Part shown: piece after piece, positions 1 through 7,172 of the stretch
How the letters are laid out: every line of letters starts with the position of its first letter
Position numbering within the stretch: position 1 is the stretch's first letter
Assembly: GCA_964355975.1 (NCBI GenBank)
Contig: CAYHFW010000014.1
Location: 1 to 54,886, forward strand
Reading direction: 5' to 3'
Source: F1-60-MAGs104 sp964355975
GTDB lineage: Bacteria; Planctomycetota; Phycisphaerae; Phycisphaerales; SM1A02
Length of the DNA: 54,886 nt
Notes under the pieces: generated by a model
Told to the model about the DNA's origin: nothing
What the model saw: only the letters and a program-made list of their open reading frames with translations
Databases searched by the model: none
Made by a program: the position numbers and the translations under genes

Positions 1-144
1 GGCTTTCCAGTTGCTGCAGCCGCGGGCTTTCCAGTTGCTGCAGCCGCGGGCTTTCCAGTTGCTGCAGGCGCGGGCTTTCCAGTTGCTGCAGGCGCGGGCT
101 TTCCAGTTGCTGCAGGCGCGGGCTTTCCAGTTGCTGCAGGCGCG
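1..144. repeat. Six tandem 24-bp repeats inside the coding region
   Basis: Six head-to-tail 24-bp units run from base 1 to 144. Units 1-2 have CAGCCGCG at the right end and units 3-6 have CAGGCGCG; otherwise they are identical. On the minus strand each unit encodes eight residues (PAPAATGK or PAAAATGK). The array reaches the window edge, so the true copy number is larger or unknown. The identity between units suggests recent slippage or unequal exchange. Confidence 0.9.
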
Positions 145-383
145 GCCACAGAAGTTCCCGCCGACTTTCCAGTCGTTGTCGTTGGTGGAGCTGCCTTACT
201 CGTTGTCACCGCGGGCGCTTTTCCAGACGCCTTGCTCTTCGACGAAGGCGCCTTCGCGTTCGACCCCGAGGGGCTCGCGAGTCTTGATTGCTGCGAGAAG
301 GCAGGAGCGCTCACAAACCAACAAGCGACGATGGCAGCAAGAATCGTTTTTCGCATTGGGAATCCGGAGTAGAAGGTTTGCAT
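1..383 (-). CDS. Secreted Ala/Pro/Thr/Lys-rich repeat protein, 3' end outside window
   Basis: The reading frame runs from an ATG at 383 leftwards past the window edge without a stop, so only about 127 N-terminal residues are visible. A signal peptide is clear: a positive MRKT start (second possible ATG at 356), a hydrophobic stretch and an APAFSQ-like cleavage site. After it comes a low-complexity segment of Ser, Lys, Ala, Pro and Thr, and then an eight-residue tandem repeat of the form PAPAATGK that continues to the edge. A GGAG about 10 bases before the ATG at 383 supports the longer start. I do not recognise a family. The lysine-rich, proline/alanine-rich composition resembles linker or nucleic-acid/polyanion-binding tails, but the signal peptide puts it outside the cytoplasm. 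Frame choice rests on the signal peptide and on regular in-frame repeats; the other frames give no coherent protein. Confidence 0.6.
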   Translation of the reverse strand, partial: MQTFYSGFPMRKTILAAIVACWFVSAPAFSQQSRLASPSGSNAKAPSSKSKASGKAPAVTTSKAAPPTTTTGKSAGTSVAAPAATGKPAPAATGKPAPAATGKPAPAATGKPAAAATGKPAAAATGK

Positions 384-426
384 TGTCGAAAGTCTCCTGC
401 AACATCCAATTGGAGGCGACCGATCG

Positions 427-453
427 ATAATAACACGGTAGGTGGTCGGACAA
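427..453 (-). promoter_or_regulatory. Possible promoter for the repeat-protein gene
   Basis: Read on the minus strand, TATTAT (427-432) is preceded after 15 bases by TTGTCC (448-453). It lies about 45 bases before the ATG at 383. The spacing is short for a sigma-70 promoter, so this is only a candidate. Confidence 0.25.
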
Positions 454-604
454 GCCAAAAAAACGGCGTCTGACACCCAGTGGACGAGGGGGCGCATCCA
501 ATTCTGGGGTTGCCAACGATGTGATCTTGGGATGCGATGGGCGGGCATGCAAATCAAATCGCCGAGATTCGAAAAGTTTCCCTGCGGTATCGGGGGGGTT
601 TGTT

Positions 605-632
605 TTGACAAAGGTTCAGGCTGAGTTAGAAT
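605..632 (+). promoter_or_regulatory. Sigma-70-like promoter of the pentaheme cytochrome gene
   Basis: A consensus TTGACA (605-610) and TAGAAT (627-632) are separated by 16 bases. The predicted transcript starts near 639, giving a leader of about 43 bases that carries the AAGGAG ribosome binding site at 669-674. The rest of the gap from 384 to 681 shows no gene. Confidence 0.5.
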
Positions 633-681
633 CGGACAAGTAGATCCGAAATTCGGCAAGAGAATCACAAGGAGTTCACAC

Positions 682-2481
682 ATGTTCTCAACCCCACGCC
701 GCGCCGCCGTCATCGTCTTCTTCCTTGCGCTCTCTGGAGTCTTGGTTGGTTTGATCCCAATGACGCTCGAAGACTTTCACGTGCCTGGCACGCAGGTCGG
801 CGATGTCCACACGGGTCAGATCTGGTCATCGCAAGCCTGCATGAATTGCCACGGCACCGCCGATGCGGCTGATCCATATCAGACATGGCGTGGAAGCCTC
901 ATGGCGCTCGGTGGAAGGGATCCACTCTTCTTCGCACAGGTCACGACAGCGAATCAGGATGTCGAAAATGTGGGCTACTACTGTCTGCGTTGTCACGTGC
1001 CAGGTTCGATCGTCTCAGGCACCGCGCTCGATGCCAGCGCTGCGACGCTCACCAATTACGACCGCGATGGAGTTTCATGTCACTTCTGCCACTCGATGGT
1101 TGATCCAATCTTCAAGCCTGGTGTGAGTCCACCAGCGGATCAGTCGATTCTCGCTGCGCTCGACGATGTGCCTCAGTACTACGGAAACGCAGCGTTCGTG
1201 CTCGATCCAGAAGGAAGCCGCCGCGGACCCCGCCTCGATCATCAGGCGATGCATGAGATGACCTATTCGCCGTTCCACACGAGTGGCGACTTCTGCGGAA
1301 CGTGCCACGATGTGGGCAACCTCGCAACTTCGAAGCAGGCGAATGGAACCTATCGATACAACGCGATCAATCAACGTTCGCCGACGACCGATCCATGGCA
1401 GCAGTTTCCACTTGAGCGCACATACACCGAGTGGAAGTTGAGCACGTTTGCCGCAACTGGCGTCGATATGGGCGGACGATTTGGCGGGGTTGGGGGTCCA
1501 GTTGTTTCGTCGTGCCAAGATTGTCATATGCCGCGTGTTGCAGGAAATGCGTGCGCATTTGGTCCAGAGCGCGCCGATGTCACGACCCACGACTTCGCAG
1601 GATCGGCCGTTGGTGTGCTTCAGATGATCGCGCTTGAAAACATCAACGACCCAGAGGTTGATCAAGACGCCGTCGCAGCAGCGATCGCGAAGTCGATCGA
1701 CATGTTGCATCGTGCTGCATCGGTCGAAGTTGCACAAGTTGGATCGAGTGTGCGCGTGCGCGTGATCAACGAATCGGGACACAAGATTCCGACTGGCCAC
1801 ATCGAGGGACGGCGCATCTGGGTGAACGTCAAGATGTTCGATGCGGCCGGCGCTGTTGTGCGTGAGTACGGCGCGTATGACCTGTTGACGGCGACACTCG
1901 ATGAAGCGTCGACTGAGATTTACGAGATGCATGTCGGGCTGAGCGACTTCGCGTCGACAGCAACGGGTCTTCCACCTGGTCCCACCGGACACATGGCGCT
2001 TGCAGACACGATCGTGAAGGACAACCGCATTCCACCGCGCGGATTCAACAACGCGGCCTTCGAAGCAGGTGGTGCTCCAGTGGTCGCGCACGAGTACGCA
2101 GATGGTCAGTACTGGGATGATTCGTACTTCGCGATGACACCAGACGCGGTGCGCGCTGAAGCGACTGTGCTCTATCAGAATCTTCCACGCGATTACATCG
2201 AGCACCTGCGCGATGCGAATCACACCAACAACACCGGTCAGAACCTGTTCGATCTGTGGAGTGCCACCGGTCGCGGCGCCCCAGTGCCGATGGTCTCTGC
2301 GAAGTGTGCTCTGCAGTCGGCCCTCACAGGCGATTGCAACGGTGACGGAGCAGTCAACGGCAGTGATCTCGCTGTGCTCTTGACTGCGTGGAACTCGAAT
2401 GATTCACCAGCCGATCTCAACGGAGATCGCTTGGTTGATGGAGTCGACTTCTCAATCATGCTTGCCAATTGGGGCGGGTGA
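682..2481 (+). CDS. Secreted pentaheme cytochrome c with C-terminal dockerin-like domain
   Basis: An electron-carrying multiheme cytochrome, exported and matured outside the cytoplasm. Five CXXCH haem sites are visible: CMNCH (C53), CLRCH (C101), CHFCH (C133), CGTCH (C205) and CQDCH (C278). The N-terminus is a signal sequence or anchor (residues about 8-27). A region without haem sites (about 330-545) follows. The last 50 residues hold two EF-hand-like loops (DCNGDGAVNGSDL and DLNGDRLVDGVDF) ending in WGG, the dockerin-type tail shared by other secreted proteins here. The start has AAGGAG seven bases upstream. The polyferredoxin gene begins six bases after the stop, which suggests a common electron-transfer role. 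The electron partner cannot be told from sequence. Confidence 0.85.
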   Translation: MFSTPRRAAVIVFFLALSGVLVGLIPMTLEDFHVPGTQVGDVHTGQIWSSQACMNCHGTADAADPYQTWRGSLMALGGRDPLFFAQVTTANQDVENVGYYCLRCHVPGSIVSGTALDASAATLTNYDRDGVSCHFCHSMVDPIFKPGVSPPADQSILAALDDVPQYYGNAAFVLDPEGSRRGPRLDHQAMHEMTYSPFHTSGDFCGTCHDVGNLATSKQANGTYRYNAINQRSPTTDPWQQFPLERTYTEWKLSTFAATGVDMGGRFGGVGGPVVSSCQDCHMPRVAGNACAFGPERADVTTHDFAGSAVGVLQMIALENINDPEVDQDAVAAAIAKSIDMLHRAASVEVAQVGSSVRVRVINESGHKIPTGHIEGRRIWVNVKMFDAAGAVVREYGAYDLLTATLDEASTEIYEMHVGLSDFASTATGLPPGPTGHMALADTIVKDNRIPPRGFNNAAFEAGGAPVVAHEYADGQYWDDSYFAMTPDAVRAEATVLYQNLPRDYIEHLRDANHTNNTGQNLFDLWSATGRGAPVPMVSAKCALQSALTGDCNGDGAVNGSDLAVLLTAWNSNDSPADLNGDRLVDGVDFSIMLANWGG

Positions 2482-2487
2482 GTTCGC

Positions 2488-3981
2488 ATGAACACGACGG
2501 TGCGCGTGCCTTTGACTGTTTCGGCAGCACAGGCGCGCGCGCGTCGTCATAGTCGCACTCGCGCATGGGTGCTCATCGGCGTGCATGTGTTGATCGCTGT
2601 GCATATCGCGCACTGGCTGATCGCGGGACGCACCGTTGCTCCAGCTGAACTCAACGAGTCGATGTTCACACTTGAGCAGGGGGCGATCACTGTGGGGGCG
2701 ATCCTGACGCTTTTGATTCTGCTCAGCGTTCTTGTGTTTGGTCGCTTCTTCTGTTCGTGGGGATGCCACGTGCTTGCACTGCAAGACCTCAGCGCGTGGT
2801 TGCTCGAGCGCGTGGGAGTGCGTCCGAAGCCGATGCGCTCGCGACTCGTGCCGCTCGTTGCATTGAGTGCTGCGGCGACGATGTTTCTTTGGCCACAGAT
2901 TGAGCGATTGCAAGCGGGCGCCGCGTGGCCTGGGTTGCGCGTGACGACCGATGCTGAAGGGCTCGGATCATTGATGACGAGCGACTTTCTTCGCAACCTT
3001 CCTGGGCCGTGGGTGACAGCCGCGACATTTCTGATCTGCGGCGGCGTGCTCGTGTGGATGCTTGGCACGCGCTCGTTCTGCAGAATGATCTGTCCCTACG
3101 GTGCAGTGTTCGGGTTGACCGATCGATTCTCGGTTGGCGGCATTCGCTTGCGCGGCGATTGCGATGGGTGCGGATTGTGCACTGCCGCGTGCACTTCACA
3201 GATTCGGGTGCATGAAGAAATCGCGCGTCATGGTCGTGTCGTCTCTCCAAACTGCCTCAAAGACTTGGATTGCGTCAAGAGTTGTCCGCGTGACGCGATC
3301 GCATGGGGATTTGGTGCGCCGAGTCTCTTTCGCAGTCTTACAGAGTGGCAGCGCATGCGCAGCGCGTGGTCGTTCGGCGAGGACGCACTGTTGCTCATCG
3401 TCGCGCTGATTTGCACAGTGATCTTTCGCAGTCTCTACGGCGAAGTTCCGTTCTTTCTCGCCATGGGACTCGGCGTGATCGGTGGATGGATCGCCGTGAC
3501 AACGGTGCGGATGTTTCGTCTCGAGAATGTTCGCGCGATCCAGCTGCAGTTGCGACTGCGCGGCAAGACCACGCGCGCAGGGTTCGGTTGGCTCGTTGCG
3601 GTCGCCGCACTCGCGCTCTTCACGGCGCACAGTGGATGGATTCGCGTGCACGAGCAACTTGGGCGAGCGGCATGGGCGCAGTGCACGACGCAATCGTCCA
3701 CGCCGCCAACTGCTGATGTCGCAGCGCGCGCTGTGCAGCACCTCGGGCTCGTTTCGCAGTATGGGCTTTGGTCGCCACCATATATAGATCGCATGCTTTC
3801 AGATGTGCACTTGCAGATGGGACGCCCCGATCTCGCACTGCCGCATGTTCGGCGGATGACTGAGCATTGGCCAAACGACCAAGCGCGGTGGGCGCAACTT
3901 GCCAACACACTCGCTGCCGTGGGTGATGTCGATGGGGCCTCACAGATTGCCGCAGCGCATCAGCTCGTGCACCTGCCGTAA
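2488..3981 (+). CDS. NapH/CcoG-like membrane 4Fe-4S ferredoxin (polyferredoxin)
   Basis: A membrane protein moving electrons between the quinone pool and periplasmic partners, by analogy with NapH, NosR and CcoG. The N-terminal half has several hydrophobic helices. Two short Cys motifs at the membrane, FCSWGC (C89, C93) and FCRMICP (C198, C202), are the NapH-family signature. Next comes a ferredoxin segment with a CxxCxxCxxxC cluster starting at C225 and a second set in NCLKDLDCVKSCP. After two more hydrophobic stretches the C-terminus (about 415-497) looks like a TPR-type helical tail, unusual for NapH. It lies six bases after the pentaheme cytochrome gene and is likely its membrane partner. 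Exact donor and acceptor are unknown. Confidence 0.8.
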   Translation: MNTTVRVPLTVSAAQARARRHSRTRAWVLIGVHVLIAVHIAHWLIAGRTVAPAELNESMFTLEQGAITVGAILTLLILLSVLVFGRFFCSWGCHVLALQDLSAWLLERVGVRPKPMRSRLVPLVALSAAATMFLWPQIERLQAGAAWPGLRVTTDAEGLGSLMTSDFLRNLPGPWVTAATFLICGGVLVWMLGTRSFCRMICPYGAVFGLTDRFSVGGIRLRGDCDGCGLCTAACTSQIRVHEEIARHGRVVSPNCLKDLDCVKSCPRDAIAWGFGAPSLFRSLTEWQRMRSAWSFGEDALLLIVALICTVIFRSLYGEVPFFLAMGLGVIGGWIAVTTVRMFRLENVRAIQLQLRLRGKTTRAGFGWLVAVAALALFTAHSGWIRVHEQLGRAAWAQCTTQSSTPPTADVAARAVQHLGLVSQYGLWSPPYIDRMLSDVHLQMGRPDLALPHVRRMTEHWPNDQARWAQLANTLAAVGDVDGASQIAAAHQLVHLP

Positions 3982-3991
3982 TCTCGCGCGT

Positions 3992-5032
3992 ATGCGTCGC
4001 ATTGCAATGATCGTGTCCTTGGGGTTTCTTGTTCTCACCGCACTCGCATGGAGTGGCGCGGGCCACCGAACCATGACCGAATTGGCGATTGACCTGCTTC
4101 CTGCTGAGGCGCCAGCGTGGATTCGCACGAGCGAAGTGCGTACGCAGGCGGCGTATCAATCGAATGAACCAGACCGGTGGCGGGGGACACGAATCGACGT
4201 GCTCACCAACGAGAATGGTCCCGATCACTTTCTCGATGTTGAGTTGCTTGCCAAGAGTGGCCACACGCTGAAGTCGATGCCCAAGATGCGATATGAGTTT
4301 GTGGCGCAAGTCGCGCGGGCGACTCCCGCTGAGACAGAGGTCAAGCGCGGCGTCGCCAAATTCACCAAAGATGAAGTTGGATACCTGCCCTACGCAATCG
4401 TCGAGCACCAAGCGAAACTCGTCTCGAGTTTCAACACGCTGCGCATTCTCGAAACGTCGGGCGGGTCAGGAAGAGAGGCAGAGCTCGCGGCCGCGCGCGC
4501 GAATGCGATTCATGAGATGGGACAGTTGAGTCACTTCGTGAGCGACGCAGCGCAGCCTCTGCACTCGACAATTCATCATCATGGATGGGTCGGCGAGAAC
4601 AAAGATGGATTCACGACAGACAAGGGATTTCACTCGTACATCGACGGGGATGTGGTCAAGTTGCACGTGCTCGACTTAGCGGGCGTTGCCGCTGAGGGCA
4701 AAGCGATGCGCGTGATGACTCAGGATCAAGTGTGGGATGAAGCGATCGCGTTGATTGAGCGCAGTTTTGCAGCAGTGCGACCGCTCTACGAATTGCAGAA
4801 GAGCGGAGAGTTGCAGAAAGAGCCGGGCAAGTTGTTCATTCGCGAGCGCATGGCGGATGGCGCGAGCGTGCTCAGTGGGATGTACTGGGCTGCGTGGGTT
4901 GCGTCGACTCCAACAGACGCGCAATCGAAGGACTTCATCAAGTATGACGATCGCAGCGAGAAGAAGAAGCCCGCTGAATCGCCCAAGGCGCCTGCATCAG
5001 GCAAGACGAGCCGCGCGGACGAGCCGGACTGA
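3992..5032 (+). CDS. Secreted S1/P1-type zinc nuclease family protein
   Basis: Resembles the S1/P1 nuclease and zinc phospholipase C fold, whose members cleave single-stranded nucleic acids or phospholipids with three zinc ions. A short signal peptide ends just before AWSGAGHR, so the mature protein would begin near the Trp that ligates zinc in this family. Further expected ligands are seen: the HFLD region, HEMGQLSHFVSDAAQPLH (HxxxxxxHFxxDxxQPLH pattern) and a later His-rich stretch. At about 347 residues it is longer than plant and fungal enzymes, with a charged Lys/Pro/Ser tail. The ATG at 3992 was chosen for the signal peptide; the frame is open upstream to 3899. A TAATCT box (3979-3984) lies seven bases before it, so separate transcription is possible. 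Confidence 0.75.
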   Translation: MRRIAMIVSLGFLVLTALAWSGAGHRTMTELAIDLLPAEAPAWIRTSEVRTQAAYQSNEPDRWRGTRIDVLTNENGPDHFLDVELLAKSGHTLKSMPKMRYEFVAQVARATPAETEVKRGVAKFTKDEVGYLPYAIVEHQAKLVSSFNTLRILETSGGSGREAELAAARANAIHEMGQLSHFVSDAAQPLHSTIHHHGWVGENKDGFTTDKGFHSYIDGDVVKLHVLDLAGVAAEGKAMRVMTQDQVWDEAIALIERSFAAVRPLYELQKSGELQKEPGKLFIRERMADGASVLSGMYWAAWVASTPTDAQSKDFIKYDDRSEKKKPAESPKAPASGKTSRADEPD

Positions 5033-5041
5033 GCGCAGAGT

Positions 5042-6784
5042 TCAGCGATTCGTCCGCCAGCGCTTGAGTTGATCATCGCCGCTGAACCAGATCCAACGCT
5101 TGTGGCCGTCCGGATTGCGCACACTGCTCACCGCCGCGCTCGAAATCTGTGGCATCCCATTCACGCTTTCAAAGCGCGCTGGCTCTCCCGTTGTGGGATC
5201 GCGTGGCGTTGTGGCGAGAAGTGTCGGCACGAGATCGTCGAGTTTCGTTGGCCAGGCACCCGCATGCGCTCGGCGATATTGCACGCATGCGATGGCGACT
5301 TGCGCGGCGATCGCGTGCGTCTCTGCCCGTCGACGGCCTGTCGCGGCCGATGAGAGTGCGGGCAGTAAGAGCCGAGGGATCAGCCAGCGTTGCTGCGCAA
5401 GCGCGCTGTCGTGCACCATGCTCTCGAACTCTGATTCGAATGAATAGTTTTGTTGCCAGAGTGGAAGTTGCGATTGTTCTTCGCACTTCTCCATCAGCGA
5501 TGTGCAGAGTGCAACTGTCTCTTTGCGCGACGCCACCACTGCCGCGCCGATGGGGGAGAGCAACACGTCCATCGTCGATGTCTTCGAGGTGTCGGAAGTC
5601 GAATCGGATGTCGAAGTCATCGCGGTGAGCTCGCTCATGAGCAGCGCGCCATAGACCGGGTTGAACCATCCATCGCCGTTGCCATCGTCGGAATAGGTTC
5701 GCTGGATGCAGTCCATGAGGCCCAATAGTTCAGCTTCGAGTTCAACCTCATATGCCGATGCAGGAATCGCGCGCAGCAATTGCGCCAAGTGCGCGAGCTG
5801 TTCGTCCGTCAGCGCATCTGGGCGCCACTCGAGCGCCATCGTGATGCGATCGAACGCCATCGAGCGAATGGCGCTGCCCACGAGCTGTGAGATGATGTAC
5901 TTGCCTTCTTCGGCTTGAGCCGCGCTGCCGAGAAGCGCCGAAATGTCTCGCACAAATCGTGCGCCGTCACCCTCTTCAACGGCATGCAGTGAATCGAAAC
6001 CCAGCAGTCGTGCCGACGTGCGCTGCAGGGCAAGTTGTGGAAGCAGCATCGCGAAGGCGGGGAATGCTGTCTCGACCGGCTTCGCAGTGCGATCCCAAAA
6101 AATAAGTTCTGCGTCTTCTTCGCGCGTGTGAGTGGCGGGCATGTACCCGAGTGCGGGCCGCGCTGCAGCTTGCGCGAGTAGGTCGAATCCGGCACTGCGC
6201 TCGCGCAACACTTCACCGTCGCGTGCCCACTCGGCATCGCCCGGGAAGGCAGACTCGCCGCGGTCACCGATCTGTTTGTACTGCTTCGGTTGCCACTCAG
6301 TGACCGCGGGATCGACCGGATCTGCCAGCGTAATCATGCCTTGCTTGAAGAGCGGCCATCCCCGTTCGCTCGGTGCAACTTGTGGAAGAAGTGCGTTGAG
6401 GCGCGCTGTGACGTCGAACGAGATCACGGGGGCATTGAGATAGAGATAGCCGATGCTTGCGGCGTACGGAACGCCAACGGCAACGATGCACCAACCCGCA
6501 GCGATGCGCGCTGTGCGCAGAGCGCGATCGAAGGGTGACCTCTTGGCGATCGCTCCGGCACGCAATTGTGCCGCGGCGTGTTTCACATCGCCAAACGCCG
6601 AGACCAACTGCGCGGGAGATTTCGCAGCGTCGAGCCCATCTAGAAAGTGCGCGGCGAGTTCGCGTGCGATGTCTTCGCGTTCGGCGCGTCGAAGTCGCGT
6701 GCGGCCGACGACAGATGCGATGAGCGCTGCAATCTCGGGGGGAAGCGGGGTTGGCGCCGCGGTGTTGGATGGGTTCTCACTCAT
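5042..6784 (-). CDS. HAAS/DUF1700-type membrane protein with large extracytoplasmic domain
   Basis: Residues about 12-75 form the short helical HAAS-like module that usually sits beside PadR regulators (pattern LRRAERED, ELAAHFLDGL, AFGDV). One hydrophobic segment (about 95-118) follows, then some 460 residues of extracytoplasmic sequence with no family I recognise; a short segment near the end (about 480-560) contains RRAETHAIAAQVAIACVQYR and PTTGEPARF, resembling planctomycete proteins that process table-like data, but this is weak. The gene starts with ATG at 6784, overlapping the stop of padR as ATGA, so the two are translationally coupled. It is probably controlled by that PadR regulator. 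The role is likely envelope sensing or stress response, by association only. Confidence 0.65.
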   Translation of the reverse strand: MSENPSNTAAPTPLPPEIAALIASVVGRTRLRRAEREDIARELAAHFLDGLDAAKSPAQLVSAFGDVKHAAAQLRAGAIAKRSPFDRALRTARIAAGWCIVAVGVPYAASIGYLYLNAPVISFDVTARLNALLPQVAPSERGWPLFKQGMITLADPVDPAVTEWQPKQYKQIGDRGESAFPGDAEWARDGEVLRERSAGFDLLAQAAARPALGYMPATHTREEDAELIFWDRTAKPVETAFPAFAMLLPQLALQRTSARLLGFDSLHAVEEGDGARFVRDISALLGSAAQAEEGKYIISQLVGSAIRSMAFDRITMALEWRPDALTDEQLAHLAQLLRAIPASAYEVELEAELLGLMDCIQRTYSDDGNGDGWFNPVYGALLMSELTAMTSTSDSTSDTSKTSTMDVLLSPIGAAVVASRKETVALCTSLMEKCEEQSQLPLWQQNYSFESEFESMVHDSALAQQRWLIPRLLLPALSSAATGRRRAETHAIAAQVAIACVQYRRAHAGAWPTKLDDLVPTLLATTPRDPTTGEPARFESVNGMPQISSAAVSSVRNPDGHKRWIWFSGDDQLKRWRTNR

Positions 6785-7125
6785 GAGAATGCAACCTCCA
6801 TCTCGCGGATCACGCCGAGTGCTTCCATCGCCTTGGCAACATCGCGCCACTGTCGCGTGTCTTCAGCGAGACGCTTCTTGCCGGCGGCGGTGAGCCTGTA
6901 ATACTTGCGCGGGCGAGCGCCATCTTCTTCCCAGCGGTGCACGATGAGTTGCTTCGCTTCGAGGTTGTAGAGCAGTGGATAGAGCGTGCTCTGTCCCATT
7001 GCGAGGATGCCATCGGTCTGCTTTTCAAGCGCTTCGACGAGTTCGTACCCGTACATCTCGCGGCGTTCAAGCAGTTTCAAGACGGCGACGGGTCCGGCGC
7101 CACGCATAAGTTCTCGGTCGATCAT
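6781..7125 (-). CDS. PadR family transcriptional regulator
   Basis: A 114-residue winged-helix repressor of the short PadR type. Seen motifs: GPVAVLKLLERREMYGYEL at residues about 10-28, LYPLLYNLEAKQLI (recognition and wing region), RKYYRLTAAGKKRL near residue 80, and a C-terminal dimerisation helix. Family members bind dyad-symmetric operators and often repress their own operon until a ligand binds. The promoter directly upstream has a symmetric site over its -10 box, fitting autoregulation. The next gene overlaps by ATGA. No SD sequence can exist because the predicted transcript begins at the ATG itself. Confidence 0.9.
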   Translation of the reverse strand: MIDRELMRGAGPVAVLKLLERREMYGYELVEALEKQTDGILAMGQSTLYPLLYNLEAKQLIVHRWEEDGARPRKYYRLTAAGKKRLAEDTRQWRDVAKAMEALGVIREMEVAFS

Positions 7126-7131
7126 GTCAAC

Positions 7132-7160
7132 ATACTATGCGTGACAAAGTATCGGGTCAA
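7132..7160 (-). promoter_or_regulatory. Leaderless padR promoter with candidate PadR operator
   Basis: On the minus strand TTGACC (7155-7160), a 17-base spacer and TAGTAT (7132-7137) form a near-consensus sigma-70 promoter. The ATG begins six bases after the -10 box, so transcription should start at the start codon. An inverted repeat ATACT-N11-AGTAT (7132-7136 and 7148-7152) covers the -10 box and spacer, well placed for repression. Confidence 0.6.
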
Positions 7161-7172
7161 GCCCGAAATTTG

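Noticed and set aside
1..144. CRISPR array suggested by regular short repeats
   Set aside because: The units are directly adjacent with no spacers and code for a regular octapeptide.
1075..2223. Minus-strand open frame of 382 codons within the pentaheme cytochrome gene
   Set aside because: The plus-strand gene has five haem sites, a signal sequence and an SD; the antisense frame shows no family or signal.
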